The notes beneath the pieces are model-generated. The model ran no database searches and was not told where the DNA came from. It saw only the letters and a program-made list of their open reading frames with translations. From CAVWNR01 sp963756525 (lineage in GTDB: Bacteria; Actinomycetota; Actinomycetes; Mycobacteriales; Jatrophihabitantaceae), in the NCBI GenBank assembly GCA_963756525.1, contig CAVWNR010000004.1, positions 62,001 to 126,000 of the forward strand: a stretch of DNA of 64,000 nt. Reading direction: 5' to 3'. The translations under genes and the position numbers were made by a program. Of the stretch, positions 1-8,316 are shown piece by piece (position 1 is the stretch's first letter; each line of letters begins with the position of its first letter).

Positions 1-167
1 ATATGAAGCGTGTGAGGGAATCTGTCCGGATGCCAGGACGCGCGCACCGCCGCAAGGCGTTCCCCGCCGCTCAGCACGGCGATCGGGTCGATGCCGGCCG
101 CACGGAAGGCGTCCGCGTACTCCTGGCCGGTCGACACCGGGTCGACAATCGCTGCGTACCGAGTCAT
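1..167 (-). CDS. ATP-grasp ligase, N-terminal part only (cut by window edge)
   Basis: Only the first 55 or so codons lie in the window. The ATG at 165-167 overlaps the stop of the MFS gene (ATGA), so it is the last visible gene of the minus-strand operon. The peptide starts MTRYAAIVDPVSTG and continues to a WHPDRFP segment. That matches the pre-ATP-grasp N-terminal domain of ATP-grasp amino-acid and peptide ligases, which often begin with a VDPxSSG-type strand-loop. The nucleotide-binding core is outside the window, so activity cannot be judged. If the call is right, this is the fifth ATP-grasp gene in the cluster. It would be expected to form an amide bond at the cost of ATP. Confidence 0.6.
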   Translation of the reverse strand, partial: MTRYAAIVDPVSTGQEYADAFRAAGIDPIAVLSGGERLAAVRASWHPDRFPHTLH

Positions 168-1399
168 GGCTTCACCTGCATTTCTCGAACGGGACGGCCG
201 ACCGCGCTCACCGCAAGCACGAGGCCGACGAGACATACCGCGCCGCAGCACCACCAGGTGTTCGCCCCGATCAACCGGTAGAGCACAACACCCAGGGCTG
301 GACCGGCGACGCTGCCGAGGCTGAACATCACCTGCATGGCACCGACGTAACGGCCGCGCAGGTGATCCGGAGCCACGAGGCCGGGATAGGCGAACATGGT
401 CGGGCCACCGACGATCTCCGCTGAGGTCCAGACCAGCGTGCCCATAGCGAACGCGGCAAGGCCGAACGGCAGCGCGTAGACCGAGAAACCGATGCCCAGC
501 AGGACGAACCCAATCGTGATCACTCGGCGCACCGGCCATCGCTGGGTGAGCTTGGTGACCAGCAGTTCGCAGCTGATCACGAGGAAGCCGTTCAGCGCGA
601 TCATGCAGCTGAACCAGATCGTCGCGAGCCCTGCGTCGCGCATGGCGAGTGGCAGGGTCGCGACGTACTGGATGTAGACCAGCGAGTTGAGTGCGGTGGC
701 GAGCAGGAATCGGACGTAGCGACGGTCGGCCAGCACGGCCCGGTAACCACCGCGGTCGCCGACCTTGCGAGACGGCGCCGATGCCACGCACGCTCGGCGC
801 GGCAACGCTATGGCAGCGATCACGGCGAATGCGGCGGCCGCCGCGGCTTCGGACCAGAACAGCAGCTGGTACGACATGGTGATCAGCAGCGCGCCCAGCA
901 GCGGCGCCGCGGTGGTGCCGAGGTTCAGCGCCCAGCGATAGAGGGCGAACACCATCACCTGTCGATGTTGCGGCGTCAGCTCGGTGAGCAGCGTGGCGGA
1001 TGCCGGGCGGTAGAGCTGGCCCACCAGCCCGACGAGGGCCACCACGACCAGCAGCGCCGGCAGCGTGTGCACGTACAGCACGCTCAGCAGCAGCGCGGCG
1101 CTGCCGGCCATCGAGATGAGCGTCGCGGTGCGCGGGCCGAGGCGGTCGGCTATGGAGCCGCCGGTGAACACCCCGGCCAGTGCGCCGGCACCGAAGCAGC
1201 CCAGTGCGACGCCGGCCTGTACCTCGCTGAACCCGCGGTGTGTCAGGAACAGCACCAGGAAGGTCTGGAAGAACGCGCCCAACTTGTTGACGAACGTGCC
1301 GAGCAACATCGCCTTGACCGGTGCCGCCGAGCCGGTCCACGTCTGGATTACACCCGGTGCGCGCCGCTCGGCGTCGGCGTCGAGAACGGCCGCCGTCAT
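164..1399 (-). CDS. MFS transporter, probable product exporter
   Basis: A 411-residue protein with about twelve hydrophobic segments and the layout of the major facilitator superfamily. The loop after the second helix carries the conserved family pattern (GGSIADRLGPR, near residues 80-90), and the two halves are joined by a basic central loop. The start chosen is the ATG at 1397-1399, which overlaps the stop of the upstream ATP-grasp gene as ATGA; a longer frame upstream would run into that gene. Its place inside an operon of hydrazine-forming and ligase enzymes suggests it exports the product or gives self-resistance. The substrate cannot be read from the sequence. Confidence 0.85.
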   Translation of the reverse strand: MTAAVLDADAERRAPGVIQTWTGSAAPVKAMLLGTFVNKLGAFFQTFLVLFLTHRGFSEVQAGVALGCFGAGALAGVFTGGSIADRLGPRTATLISMAGSAALLLSVLYVHTLPALLVVVALVGLVGQLYRPASATLLTELTPQHRQVMVFALYRWALNLGTTAAPLLGALLITMSYQLLFWSEAAAAAAFAVIAAIALPRRACVASAPSRKVGDRGGYRAVLADRRYVRFLLATALNSLVYIQYVATLPLAMRDAGLATIWFSCMIALNGFLVISCELLVTKLTQRWPVRRVITIGFVLLGIGFSVYALPFGLAAFAMGTLVWTSAEIVGGPTMFAYPGLVAPDHLRGRYVGAMQVMFSLGSVAGPALGVVLYRLIGANTWWCCGAVCLVGLVLAVSAVGRPVREMQVKP

Positions 1400-2631
1400 G
1401 CCGCCTCGATCCGCAGCGCTTCGCCGGCCGCAGCAATCGCCGCGGCGCACTCGGCCGGATCATCCGCGATCGCGGTGACGTAGGCGATCCGCCCCCACAC
1501 GATGCCGTCGGGCGGCGGTGCGTAGGTCTTGCCCGACACGGCGAGCACCTCGGTCAGGTCGACGGCAGCTGGCAGCCGCGTCTCGTCGAAGTCCACGCTG
1601 CCGACGGTGGTCTCCTTCTCCACGTAGCTGAACCGAACCGCCCCGTGCAGCTTCCGGTCCGGGCTCGTCGCGGGCCTGCGGCCGCAGGCGATCGCGGCGG
1701 CGGCCAGGCCTGGATCGACGCCCGTCGTGCGTAGCCCGAGGTAGGGAACGAGGTCACCGCCGATGCGGGCGTTAATTTCGATGATCTTGGGGCCGGTCGT
1801 CGTGAGCCGTAGTTCGGTGTGCGTCATCCCGTCGGTGAACCCGACCGCCGCATGGGCTGCCGCAAGGATCCGCAGCAGCGTGGGATCGCCGAGCAACGGA
1901 TCGGCCGCGTCGACCCGGTGGCCGATCTCTTCGAAGTACGGCGGGTAGCCGATCTCCTTGCGTGCCAGGCAGATCGGATGCAGCTCGCCACGAAAGGCCG
2001 CACAGTCGACGCTGACCTCCGGCCCGTCCGCGAACTCCTCGACAAGCACGGTGACGTCATAGTGCGGCGCCTCCGGCACCGTCGCGTCGCGGGAGAACGC
2101 GAACTGCTCGGCGAGCTCTGCGGGGTCGCGGACGAGCACGACGCCCAGGCTGGCGGCGAGCGCGCGGGGCTTGAGAACGACCGGATAGCCGATCCGTTCG
2201 CCCGCGGCGAGCGCGTCGTCCAGCGTGTCGACGAGCACGGACTGCGGCTGCGGCACGCCGGCTGCCGCCAGCGCGGCCCGGGTGAGGTGCTTGTCGCGGC
2301 AGCGGCCCACGACATCCGGGTATGGCCCGGGCAGCCGCAGCGCGGCGGCGATCTCGGCGGTGGCGAGGATGCGGGCCTCGTCCCAGCAGAGCGTTCCGGC
2401 GAACGGGTCGCCGGCCGCGATACCCTGCGCTGCGCTGATCATCACGTCGGGGTCGAGGGTGCTGGCCAGCACGGTTGCGCCGTCCAGGTATGGGCGCTCC
2501 CAAGTCGGCTGCGCGGTCGTGAACAGGTGCACCCGGTATTCGGCGGCGATCGAGCGCAGCAGGTATTCGCGGAACGCGCGCGCGCCGGTGCTGATCAGCA
2601 GCAGACGCGGTCGCGTGCGTCGGTCGCTCAT
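1396..2631 (-). CDS. ATP-grasp ligase (canonical E-x-N type)
   Basis: A 411-residue protein with ATP-grasp order: N-terminal alpha/beta domain starting RPRLLLISTGARAF, ATP-binding strand GYPVVLKPRA with the phosphate-contacting lysine, the VLVEEFADGPEVSVD segment, and the metal-binding IIEINARIGGD motif. It keeps the usual E-x-N metal ligands, unlike the three ATP-grasp enzymes at 10.4-14.2 kb. Family members activate a carboxylate as acyl phosphate and join it to an amine, for example in dipeptide synthesis. The ATG at 2629-2631 lies 7 bases after the hydroxylase stop, and the stop overlaps the MFS start. Translational coupling puts it in the same pathway as the N-hydroxylase. Substrates are unknown. 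Confidence 0.85.
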   Translation of the reverse strand: MSDRRTRPRLLLISTGARAFREYLLRSIAAEYRVHLFTTAQPTWERPYLDGATVLASTLDPDVMISAAQGIAAGDPFAGTLCWDEARILATAEIAAALRLPGPYPDVVGRCRDKHLTRAALAAAGVPQPQSVLVDTLDDALAAGERIGYPVVLKPRALAASLGVVLVRDPAELAEQFAFSRDATVPEAPHYDVTVLVEEFADGPEVSVDCAAFRGELHPICLARKEIGYPPYFEEIGHRVDAADPLLGDPTLLRILAAAHAAVGFTDGMTHTELRLTTTGPKIIEINARIGGDLVPYLGLRTTGVDPGLAAAAIACGRRPATSPDRKLHGAVRFSYVEKETTVGSVDFDETRLPAAVDLTEVLAVSGKTYAPPPDGIVWGRIAYVTAIADDPAECAAAIAAAGEALRIEAA

Positions 2632-2638
2632 CGGGTGC

Positions 2639-3922
2639 TCAACTCCACTGGATCGGGCACAGCTCGTCGCGCACCGGGAAGAGCTCGCGATCGAGGATGG
2701 AGTTGACGACCAGGGCGGACCGGAACGGCAGCAGGGTGAGATTCGCATCCGGGATGCCGTGGCTGAATCGCCCGCGGTTCATGGCGTAGATGCGGTTGCC
2801 GTCCGGGCCCTTCCAGCACACCGAGTAGTCGGACTCGACGACCATCTCGCCGTCGTCGTCGGTATCGAGCCGCTCTCGCAAGTCCGTCGAGAGCGGAACC
2901 GGCGCAGCCTCGCGGCCGACGGCGATCACCGCGTAGCGGGCCCGATGCTCCTCGACCCGTGCCGAGGTGACGCAGCGCAGCACCAACTCCGCACGGTCGC
3001 TGTCGACTGCGACGACGTCGCGGCCGGGCAGGAGGGTGACCGGAAACCGGCCGTACTCGAGCAGGCCGTCGTAGTTCATCTGGTAGAGCGTGCGCAACGC
3101 ACCTGGGGTGAGCGCGTCGCCCGTCGGATTCTGCTCCTCGACGAGGCGCCGGCGGGTCGGCCGGCTCAGCTCCTGCAGAAATTGCTGATGGGCCGGCCGG
3201 TAGAAGTCGTTGGCCGCCGGCGAATCGTCGATCGTCTGGAACCACTGCCGTCGACCGAGCCACAGAATGTTGCGGAATCCTGCGCCGCGCAGCCGGAACA
3301 CCGCCTCGATACCCGTCTGACCGCCGCCGACGACCGCGACCGGCGCGGTGAGGTCCGCCGACATCTCGCCGAGGTACCCGTCGAGGTGGTCTGCGAGGAA
3401 CACCCGGTCGGCCGGCGTCGACGCGAAGGCGGCGGGCAGCTTCGGACGCGTGCCCACGCCCAGGACGAGATGCCTGGACCGGGCGATCGCCCGCCCGCGT
3501 GAGGTGGTGACGAAGCCTTGACCGTCGAGGAAGGTGACGTCGTCGACCGGAGTGTCGTGAAACACGTTGTCGATGCGCTCGGTGGCCCACGCCAGGTAAC
3601 GCATGTACTCCGCGCGCGGAATCACGTCGAACTGCGAGTTGAGCAGCGCGAACAGTCGCCCCTCGCTGACCAGGTAGTTGAGGAAGGTCAGCCGGTGCGT
3701 CGGCTCGACGAAGGAAACCAGGTCCTTGAGCCACGACGTCTGCATCCGCACGCCCGAGTGCAGCAGGTTCGAGTGCCAACGCGAGCTGCTCGCCGCGTCG
3801 AAGAGCGCGATGGAGCGGTCGGTGTGCGACTGCATCAGCGCGGCCAGGCTGAGGTTTGCTGGTCCGGCGCCGATACCGACGACGTCGTAGTAAGGCAGGT
3901 CGTGCTGTGCGGTCGTGCTCAT
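2639..3922 (-). CDS. FAD/NADPH-dependent L-lysine (or ornithine) N-hydroxylase
   Basis: A 427-residue member of the SidA/IucD/PvdA/RhbE family, which hydroxylates the side-chain amine of lysine or ornithine with O2 and NADPH. The FAD fingerprint GIGAGPANLS is at residues 16-25 and the NADPH fingerprint VAVVGGGQTG at about 195-204. The family signature NLLHSGVRMQTSWLKDLV follows residue 50. The C-terminal ATGY motif is altered to AVGR (near VIAVGREAAP). The ATG at 3920-3922 overlaps the stop of the FAD oxidase gene. Next to a cupin, a MetRS-like protein and an FAD oxidase, the likely role is to supply N6-hydroxylysine for N-N bond formation. A siderophore role is less likely because no NRPS, NIS synthetase or acyltransferase is present. 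Confidence 0.85.
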   Translation of the reverse strand: MSTTAQHDLPYYDVVGIGAGPANLSLAALMQSHTDRSIALFDAASSSRWHSNLLHSGVRMQTSWLKDLVSFVEPTHRLTFLNYLVSEGRLFALLNSQFDVIPRAEYMRYLAWATERIDNVFHDTPVDDVTFLDGQGFVTTSRGRAIARSRHLVLGVGTRPKLPAAFASTPADRVFLADHLDGYLGEMSADLTAPVAVVGGGQTGIEAVFRLRGAGFRNILWLGRRQWFQTIDDSPAANDFYRPAHQQFLQELSRPTRRRLVEEQNPTGDALTPGALRTLYQMNYDGLLEYGRFPVTLLPGRDVVAVDSDRAELVLRCVTSARVEEHRARYAVIAVGREAAPVPLSTDLRERLDTDDDGEMVVESDYSVCWKGPDGNRIYAMNRGRFSHGIPDANLTLLPFRSALVVNSILDRELFPVRDELCPIQWS

Positions 3923-4950
3923 TGGATGGTCCGTCCCATGACAGTGTGGTGGTTGACGAGTGCGCTGCTGGCCTGGCGGCTCGCGGCGAGCACCGACTTC
4001 GCGGCGCCCCCCGACCCGCCGGTGAACGTATAGAGCCGTTGTGCCGGGTGTCCGGCGGGCCGTAGTGCGAGGACACCTGGGTTCGCGTAGCAGTCCGCCG
4101 CCCGAACGTGCCGAATCGCCGAGCCGAGCCGCAGCTCGGGGAACCGGGCGCGCGCCAGGTCGGCGGCATGCGCGGACAGCGACAGGTCGGGCCTCGAGCG
4201 GCCGGGCGCGACATCCCACTCGTGTGTGGGCAGGCCGAGTAGCAGCCCGTCCGCCACGGGCCGGCCGTAGAGCCCGCTGATGGCATCCACGAACGCGGAT
4301 GGGCGAAACCCAGTCGCGCGATGGATCGTGTACTGGATGGCCTTGGTCCGCAGGCCATGCCCCCGAACGCCGGCGGCCTCGAGAAGCGTCGGTGTCCATG
4401 CGCCGGCGGAGACGACTGTGGCGTCGTAGTCACGGCTTCGCAGATTCGGCGACGCGCCGCCGTGCAAGCTGACCCGCCGGCGAGTCGTGAGGTCACCGAC
4501 GATGGCACGGCGCAGCGCGTCCGGGTCGATCACGCCGGCCCGCCGCTCGCGGATCGCGCCGCCGGCCGCCGGCAGGCCGTGCCAGCCGCGAGCGGTCAAC
4601 TCGTCAGGATCGAGTAGCTCGACCGAAGCGGGGAACCGACTGCCGATTTCGACTGCGGCGGGGAACAGCGTGCTGCGGTCGTCGACTACGTAGACGGACG
4701 AGATCTCCTGGTAGCACGCCCAGCCGCGCAGCCGGTCGTCGGCGGTGAGCTCCAGCAGGCTGTCGATGGCGAGGTCACGCTGTTCGGCGACGGGTTCGTA
4801 ACCACGCACGACGCCGCCGGAGACGGCCGTCGCATCCGGCTGCCGCTCGCAGCCGAGGAACAGGTCGATCGAGTCGATCGAAGCTTGCTGGGCGAGCCGC
4901 CAGCCGAGCAGGGCGCCGGCGATGCCGCCGCCGATGACGCGGATGCGCAT
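3919..4950 (-). CDS. FAD-dependent amino-acid oxidase (glycine oxidase/DAO fold)
   Basis: A 343-residue protein of the D-amino-acid oxidase/glycine oxidase superfamily. The N-terminal dinucleotide motif MRIRVIGGGIAGALLG is clear, and the C-terminal FAD-contacting segment YTFTGGSGGAAKSVLAAS is in the expected place. The ATG at 4948-4950 shares one base with the stop of the MetRS-like gene (TGATG), so the two are tightly coupled. In the s56-p1 and pyrazomycin hydrazine pathways an FAD enzyme cleaves the N6-(carboxymethylamino)lysine intermediate to release hydrazinoacetic acid. By position and fold this gene is the best candidate for that step. That role is inferred, not shown by sequence alone. 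Confidence 0.8.
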   Translation of the reverse strand: MRIRVIGGGIAGALLGWRLAQQASIDSIDLFLGCERQPDATAVSGGVVRGYEPVAEQRDLAIDSLLELTADDRLRGWACYQEISSVYVVDDRSTLFPAAVEIGSRFPASVELLDPDELTARGWHGLPAAGGAIRERRAGVIDPDALRRAIVGDLTTRRRVSLHGGASPNLRSRDYDATVVSAGAWTPTLLEAAGVRGHGLRTKAIQYTIHRATGFRPSAFVDAISGLYGRPVADGLLLGLPTHEWDVAPGRSRPDLSLSAHAADLARARFPELRLGSAIRHVRAADCYANPGVLALRPAGHPAQRLYTFTGGSGGAAKSVLAASRQASSALVNHHTVMGRTIQ

Positions 4951-6329
4951 CAGCCTTCGCTTCCGGTCAGCGCAGTGCGGAGCGCTCGAGCCTGGCTGCT
5001 GTCGGCACCGGCGCTGAGCGCGTTGAGCAGGCACCGGACGGCCAGTGCCGGGTCGAAGCTGCGCGGGCGGAGCGCCTGCTCCCCGCGGGCCAGTTCACGC
5101 TGCACGAGCTCCCCGTCGGGTTTGCTCGAGGACGTGCCGGACAACAGCGGCCGCACCCGGCCGCGGAACGTCTCGTACGCCGCCTTGGTGAAGTCGCTCG
5201 AGTAGTCACCGGGACGCTCCCAGGCCAGGAACAGCCGAACGGCTTCGGCCTGCTCGGTGGCGAGGAATTCGTCGACCCAGATTGCGTGATCACGGCTGGT
5301 AGAGAATTTCGAGCCGTCGAGGGTGAAGAACTCGTTGGCCACCGTGCCGGCGAGCTGTTCGGGCGTCGCGCCGAGCGCGAGGTAGAGAGCCGGCCAGAAC
5401 AGTGCGAAGTAGAACGCGTTGTCGATGCCGTTGAAGTGCCACAATTCGTCGACATCGGCCCAGGCGCGTCGATCGCCGGTCAGCGTCGTCGCAGTCGGAT
5501 CGAGCGCGCGAGCCACGCAGTGGAACGTGCTCAGGCCGACCTCGAGGTAGACGTCCAGGCGCAGCCCGGCGAGCGGGCCGACACCCGCCACTCCCCAGTT
5601 GGTCGGGTAGGCCAGCGGAATCTGCGGCAACCCGTCCGCCAGGTAGCCGGCGACCAGCTCGCGGGCGCGTGAACTGAGCTCCGCACGCATCCACGTCGCG
5701 ATCAACTGATCCCGGAAGTCCTCCATGCGCAGGACCGGCACGGTCGCGGAGAACGGGCGCGGAGCACCACCACACCGATCACAGCGCGAGTCGAGAAGGT
5801 CCTGCGCCGAGGTGAACGCGCCGCAGCCCTCGCATGATCCGCCGTTTGCCCCGCTTCCGCAGCGGCTGCACCTGCCCACCACGTACGAGTGGTGCATCGT
5901 CCGGCCGCAGTCGGCGCAGCCGTGCAGCGTGAGCTGCGCCAGCGCAAAGGTGCCGTCCGCCACCAATTCGTTCAGGATGCCGGCGAGCTCGCGTTGGTGC
6001 CGGCGATCCTGCGGGTCGACCGCGGCGTCGGTGTCGATCCGCGCCATGCTGTACGCGTCCGCGATGCGGCGCCGGTACTCGTCGATCAGCTTGTCGACGT
6101 CGATGCCGTCGTTCTCGGCTCGGGTCAACACGTAGTTCTGGTGGACGTCGACGCCGCCGAGTGCGAGGACCCGCTCGCCGCGTTGCCGAGCAGCCCGAGC
6201 CGCCATGTCTGCGGCGAGGTAGGGGCCGCAGAGATGCCCGAGATGTAGCGGCCCGTTCGCAGTGGGCGGCGGAACCACGACGACCGTCACGCCGCCGTTG
6301 CGGTCAGGCACTGCGGGTCTCCCGGGCAC
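4950..6329 (-). CDS. Stand-alone MetRS-like enzyme, probable half of a split hydrazine synthetase
   Basis: A class I synthetase fold of 446-459 residues. Numbered from the GTG at 6329, the HIGH motif is HLGH at 29-32, the KMSKS motif is KFSTS at 341-345, and four CxxC pairs at 138-141, 154-157, 166-169 and 183-186 form the double zinc knuckle of MetRS. The C-terminal anticodon-binding region is short and poorly conserved, so this is unlikely to be the housekeeping enzyme. In Spb40/PyrN-type hydrazine synthetases a MetRS-like domain fused to a cupin condenses N6-hydroxylysine with glycine using ATP; here the cupin is the gene just upstream in another frame. Two starts are possible: GTG 6329 (26-base overlap with the cupin gene) or GTG 6290, 13 bases past its stop, which fits the family N-terminus better. 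Confidence 0.82.
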   Translation of the reverse strand: MPGRPAVPDRNGGVTVVVVPPPTANGPLHLGHLCGPYLAADMAARAARQRGERVLALGGVDVHQNYVLTRAENDGIDVDKLIDEYRRRIADAYSMARIDTDAAVDPQDRRHQRELAGILNELVADGTFALAQLTLHGCADCGRTMHHSYVVGRCSRCGSGANGGSCEGCGAFTSAQDLLDSRCDRCGGAPRPFSATVPVLRMEDFRDQLIATWMRAELSSRARELVAGYLADGLPQIPLAYPTNWGVAGVGPLAGLRLDVYLEVGLSTFHCVARALDPTATTLTGDRRAWADVDELWHFNGIDNAFYFALFWPALYLALGATPEQLAGTVANEFFTLDGSKFSTSRDHAIWVDEFLATEQAEAVRLFLAWERPGDYSSDFTKAAYETFRGRVRPLLSGTSSSKPDGELVQRELARGEQALRPRSFDPALAVRCLLNALSAGADSSQARALRTALTGSEG

Positions 6330-6663
6330 TCGAGCAGGCAGGCAGCCAGTAGGCGCTGAACACCAGCAGTTCTTCCGCTGACCGGTTGTGCACGATGTGC
6401 GGTTCGTCGCTGTCCAGCAAGAACGCCGAGCCGGCCTCGACGGTGGTGGTCCGACCGCCGGCTTCGACCCACGCAGTTCCGCTCAACACCAGGGAGAGCT
6501 CAGGCTCCGGGTGGCAGTCGCGCGGGCTGCTCGCACCCGGCGGCACGGCGTACCACATGGCGTCGAACGGCATCGCGTTGCCGAGGGCGTACTGCTCCCA
6601 GCGGGCGACATCCACGCCGCCGGTCGGCGTGCGGAGGGACGTTCGGCAGTCGAAGAAGCGCAT
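6304..6663 (-). CDS. Small cupin, probable partner half of the hydrazine synthetase
   Basis: A 119-residue single-domain cupin. Motif 1 is seen in HPEPELSLVLSG and motif 2 in DEPHIVHN, giving His and Glu ligands for one metal. The ATG at 6661-6663 is preceded by a purine-rich AGGAAGAG stretch. It is the first gene of the minus-strand operon and is followed by the MetRS-like gene with overlapping or nearly overlapping ends. In known hydrazine synthetases the cupin domain rearranges the ester of N6-hydroxylysine and glycine to the N-N bonded product. A free cupin next to a free MetRS-like protein therefore suggests a two-subunit form. Cupins are functionally diverse, so the role depends on context. 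Confidence 0.75.
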   Translation of the reverse strand: MRFFDCRTSLRTPTGGVDVARWEQYALGNAMPFDAMWYAVPPGASSPRDCHPEPELSLVLSGTAWVEAGGRTTTVEAGSAFLLDSDEPHIVHNRSAEELLVFSAYWLPACSSARETRSA

Positions 6664-6820
6664 TGGTTACCGCTCTTCCTGGATCCTGTCGGTGGGGTCC
6701 GGAGACGCAGATCAGGAGTCCGAACAGCTGGGTCGTGATACGCGGGTTGCCGAGCGCGTGTGCCGGGCCGCGTGGACCGGGCGGGGTTATCGCCGTGCTC
6801 CGGTGGGTAGCACGTCCGGC

Positions 6821-7225
6821 ATGGTGCACGTGATGGATCGGCCGACGCTTGCCCGGGCACAGGGCGTGTCGTTGCTGCTTGCCGGCGCCTGGCCGCTGCT
6901 GCATCTGCGCAGCTTCGAGTGGGTATTGGGCCCGAAGACCGATCGCTGGCTGGTCCAGACGGTTGCCGGGTTGCTGGTCGGGAACGGGCTCAGCCAACTG
7001 GTCGCGGCGCGCAACCCGGACTCGGTCGAGGTGGCCCGGGTGCTCGGCTTGTCGACCAGCGCCGCGCTTGCCGCGATCGATCTGGTCCACGTGCCGCGCG
7101 GTCGGATCAGCAAGATGTACCTGCTGGACGCGGCGGGCGAGCTGGGCTGGATCGCCCTGTGGCTGCTCAGCCGGCCACGCGCCGCCGGGTCGTCGGCGAC
7201 GTGGACGCCCGGCCGCCGGGCGTGA
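6821..7225 (+). CDS. Small membrane protein of unknown function
   Basis: A 134-residue protein starting MVHVMDRPTLARAQG; the ATG at 6833 is an alternative start giving 130 residues. Three or four hydrophobic segments are visible (GVSLLLAGAWPLLHL, TVAGLLVGNGLSQLVAA, LGLSTSAALAAIDLVHV, AAGELGWIALWLL), and a basic proline-rich tail follows. I do not recognise the family. It is divergent from the cupin operon across about 157 bases that must hold both promoters. It is followed 12 bases later by the MmcQ/YjbR gene, so the two are probably co-transcribed. Confidence 0.6.
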   Translation: MVHVMDRPTLARAQGVSLLLAGAWPLLHLRSFEWVLGPKTDRWLVQTVAGLLVGNGLSQLVAARNPDSVEVARVLGLSTSAALAAIDLVHVPRGRISKMYLLDAAGELGWIALWLLSRPRAAGSSATWTPGRRA

Positions 7226-7237
7226 GAGGTTCAAGGC

Positions 7238-7579
7238 ATGACGCCGGAGGAGCTGCGCGCGTACTGCCTGGGTAAGCCGGGCGCGTGGCCGGACGAACCC
7301 TGGGCGGGCGATCTCGTCGCCAAGGTGCACGACAAGATCTTCGCCTTCATGGGCAGCGGGCTGACGGTCGGCGTCAAGGCAGGCGCCAGCCGTGACGAGG
7401 CCGACGAGTGGCTGTCCCGCTATCCGCAGGACGCCAGCGTCATGGCCTACATCGGACGGTCCGGCTGGATTACGCTGCGAGTCGACGGCGCGATTCCGGA
7501 CGAGGACCTGCGGGAAGCGGTCGACGCCTCCTACGATGCCGTCGTCGCGAAGCTAGCGAAGAAGCACCGACCGTCGTAA
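7238..7579 (+). CDS. MmcQ/YjbR-family protein (DUF419)
   Basis: A 113-residue protein with the typical MmcQ/YjbR order: MTPEELRAYCLGKPGAWPDEPW at the start, a KIFAFMG strand, a KAGASRDEADEWL segment, and the end helix LREAVDASYDAVVAKL. The fold is a small double-wing DNA-binding-like domain whose biochemical role is not established. It follows the small membrane protein with 12 bases between them. Its stop lies 7 bases from the converging esterase stop. It is probably unrelated to the biosynthetic genes on either side. Confidence 0.8.
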   Translation: MTPEELRAYCLGKPGAWPDEPWAGDLVAKVHDKIFAFMGSGLTVGVKAGASRDEADEWLSRYPQDASVMAYIGRSGWITLRVDGAIPDEDLREAVDASYDAVVAKLAKKHRPS

Positions 7580-7586
7580 CGGGAGA

Positions 7587-8312
7587 TCAGGCGAGCTCGT
7601 CGAGGTACTGCGGCAGCATGCGGTGCCAGGTGCCCCAATCGTGCTCATAGTCCGGGCCCCAGCTGTCGACCCGGTTGGGGATGCCCTTCTCGCCCAGCAC
7701 GCCGGCCATCCGCCATGACTCGCCGATGTCCTCCCAGGCGCCCTCACCCGAGGCGAGGATCGCGAACCGTTGCCGGAGCCGATCCAGCTGTGGCCCGTCC
7801 AGTCCCGGCAAGAATTGCAGCGGCGCTGCGTAGTACAAGTCTTCGGTCCAGGGCGGGTCGTAGAAGCGTTCGATCCGGTAGGTCCCGCTCATGCCGATCG
7901 CCGCGGAGAAGACATCGGGATAACGGCATAGCAGCGCCACCGCGTTGAATGCGCCGATCGAGGCACCGGCCGCGATCAGCTCGGTTTGCTCGCCGCCGAG
8001 GTCGGCGTGGATCGCAGGCACCACCTCGTACCGGATGTATTGGTGGAACTGGTTGAGCAGCCAGGTGCGGTGCTCCGGCGAGCCCCACTTGAGCATCATT
8101 GCCTGCCCGGCGACGCTGTCGACCGAGTAGAGCTTGATCTTTCCTTGGTCGACCAGGTGCCCGCATGCCTGCACCAGGCCGTTGCGTTCGATCTCTTCGG
8201 CGTCACCGCCGGCACTGGGCAGCACGAGCACCGGCGTTCCCCAGTGCCCCCACCGCGCCATCGTGGTGTCCGTCTGGACGCGCGCCGAGTACCACCGTTC
8301 GACGGTCTTCAT
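7587..8312 (-). CDS. Putative esterase, alpha/beta hydrolase (esterase D/Fes-like fold)
   Basis: A 241-residue protein with the nucleophile elbow GASIG in the segment AAGASIGAFNAVAL, followed by MSGTYRIERFYDP, as in the S-formylglutathione hydrolase/antigen-85/Fes class. A histidine in DYEHDWGTWHRML near the C-terminus could complete the triad. The start is the ATG at 8310-8312, four bases after the stop of the larger esterase gene; the reading frame continues upstream but overlaps that gene. It has no signal peptide. It is the last gene of the ATP-grasp/S51/esterase operon. It may hydrolyse or transfer an ester in the pathway, but the substrate is unknown. Confidence 0.75.
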   Translation of the reverse strand: MKTVERWYSARVQTDTTMARWGHWGTPVLVLPSAGGDAEEIERNGLVQACGHLVDQGKIKLYSVDSVAGQAMMLKWGSPEHRTWLLNQFHQYIRYEVVPAIHADLGGEQTELIAAGASIGAFNAVALLCRYPDVFSAAIGMSGTYRIERFYDPPWTEDLYYAAPLQFLPGLDGPQLDRLRQRFAILASGEGAWEDIGESWRMAGVLGEKGIPNRVDSWGPDYEHDWGTWHRMLPQYLDELA

Positions 8313-8316
8313 CGCG

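Noticed and set aside
2628..4508. A long open frame on the minus strand overlapping the hydroxylase and oxidase genes
   Set aside because: It is in another frame of two well-supported genes and is rich in Arg/Pro/Ala without any domain, as expected from GC-rich shadow frames.
4950..6329. Housekeeping methionyl-tRNA synthetase
   Set aside because: The C-terminal anticodon-binding domain is short and poorly conserved, and the gene lies inside a biosynthetic operon next to a cupin and flavoenzymes.
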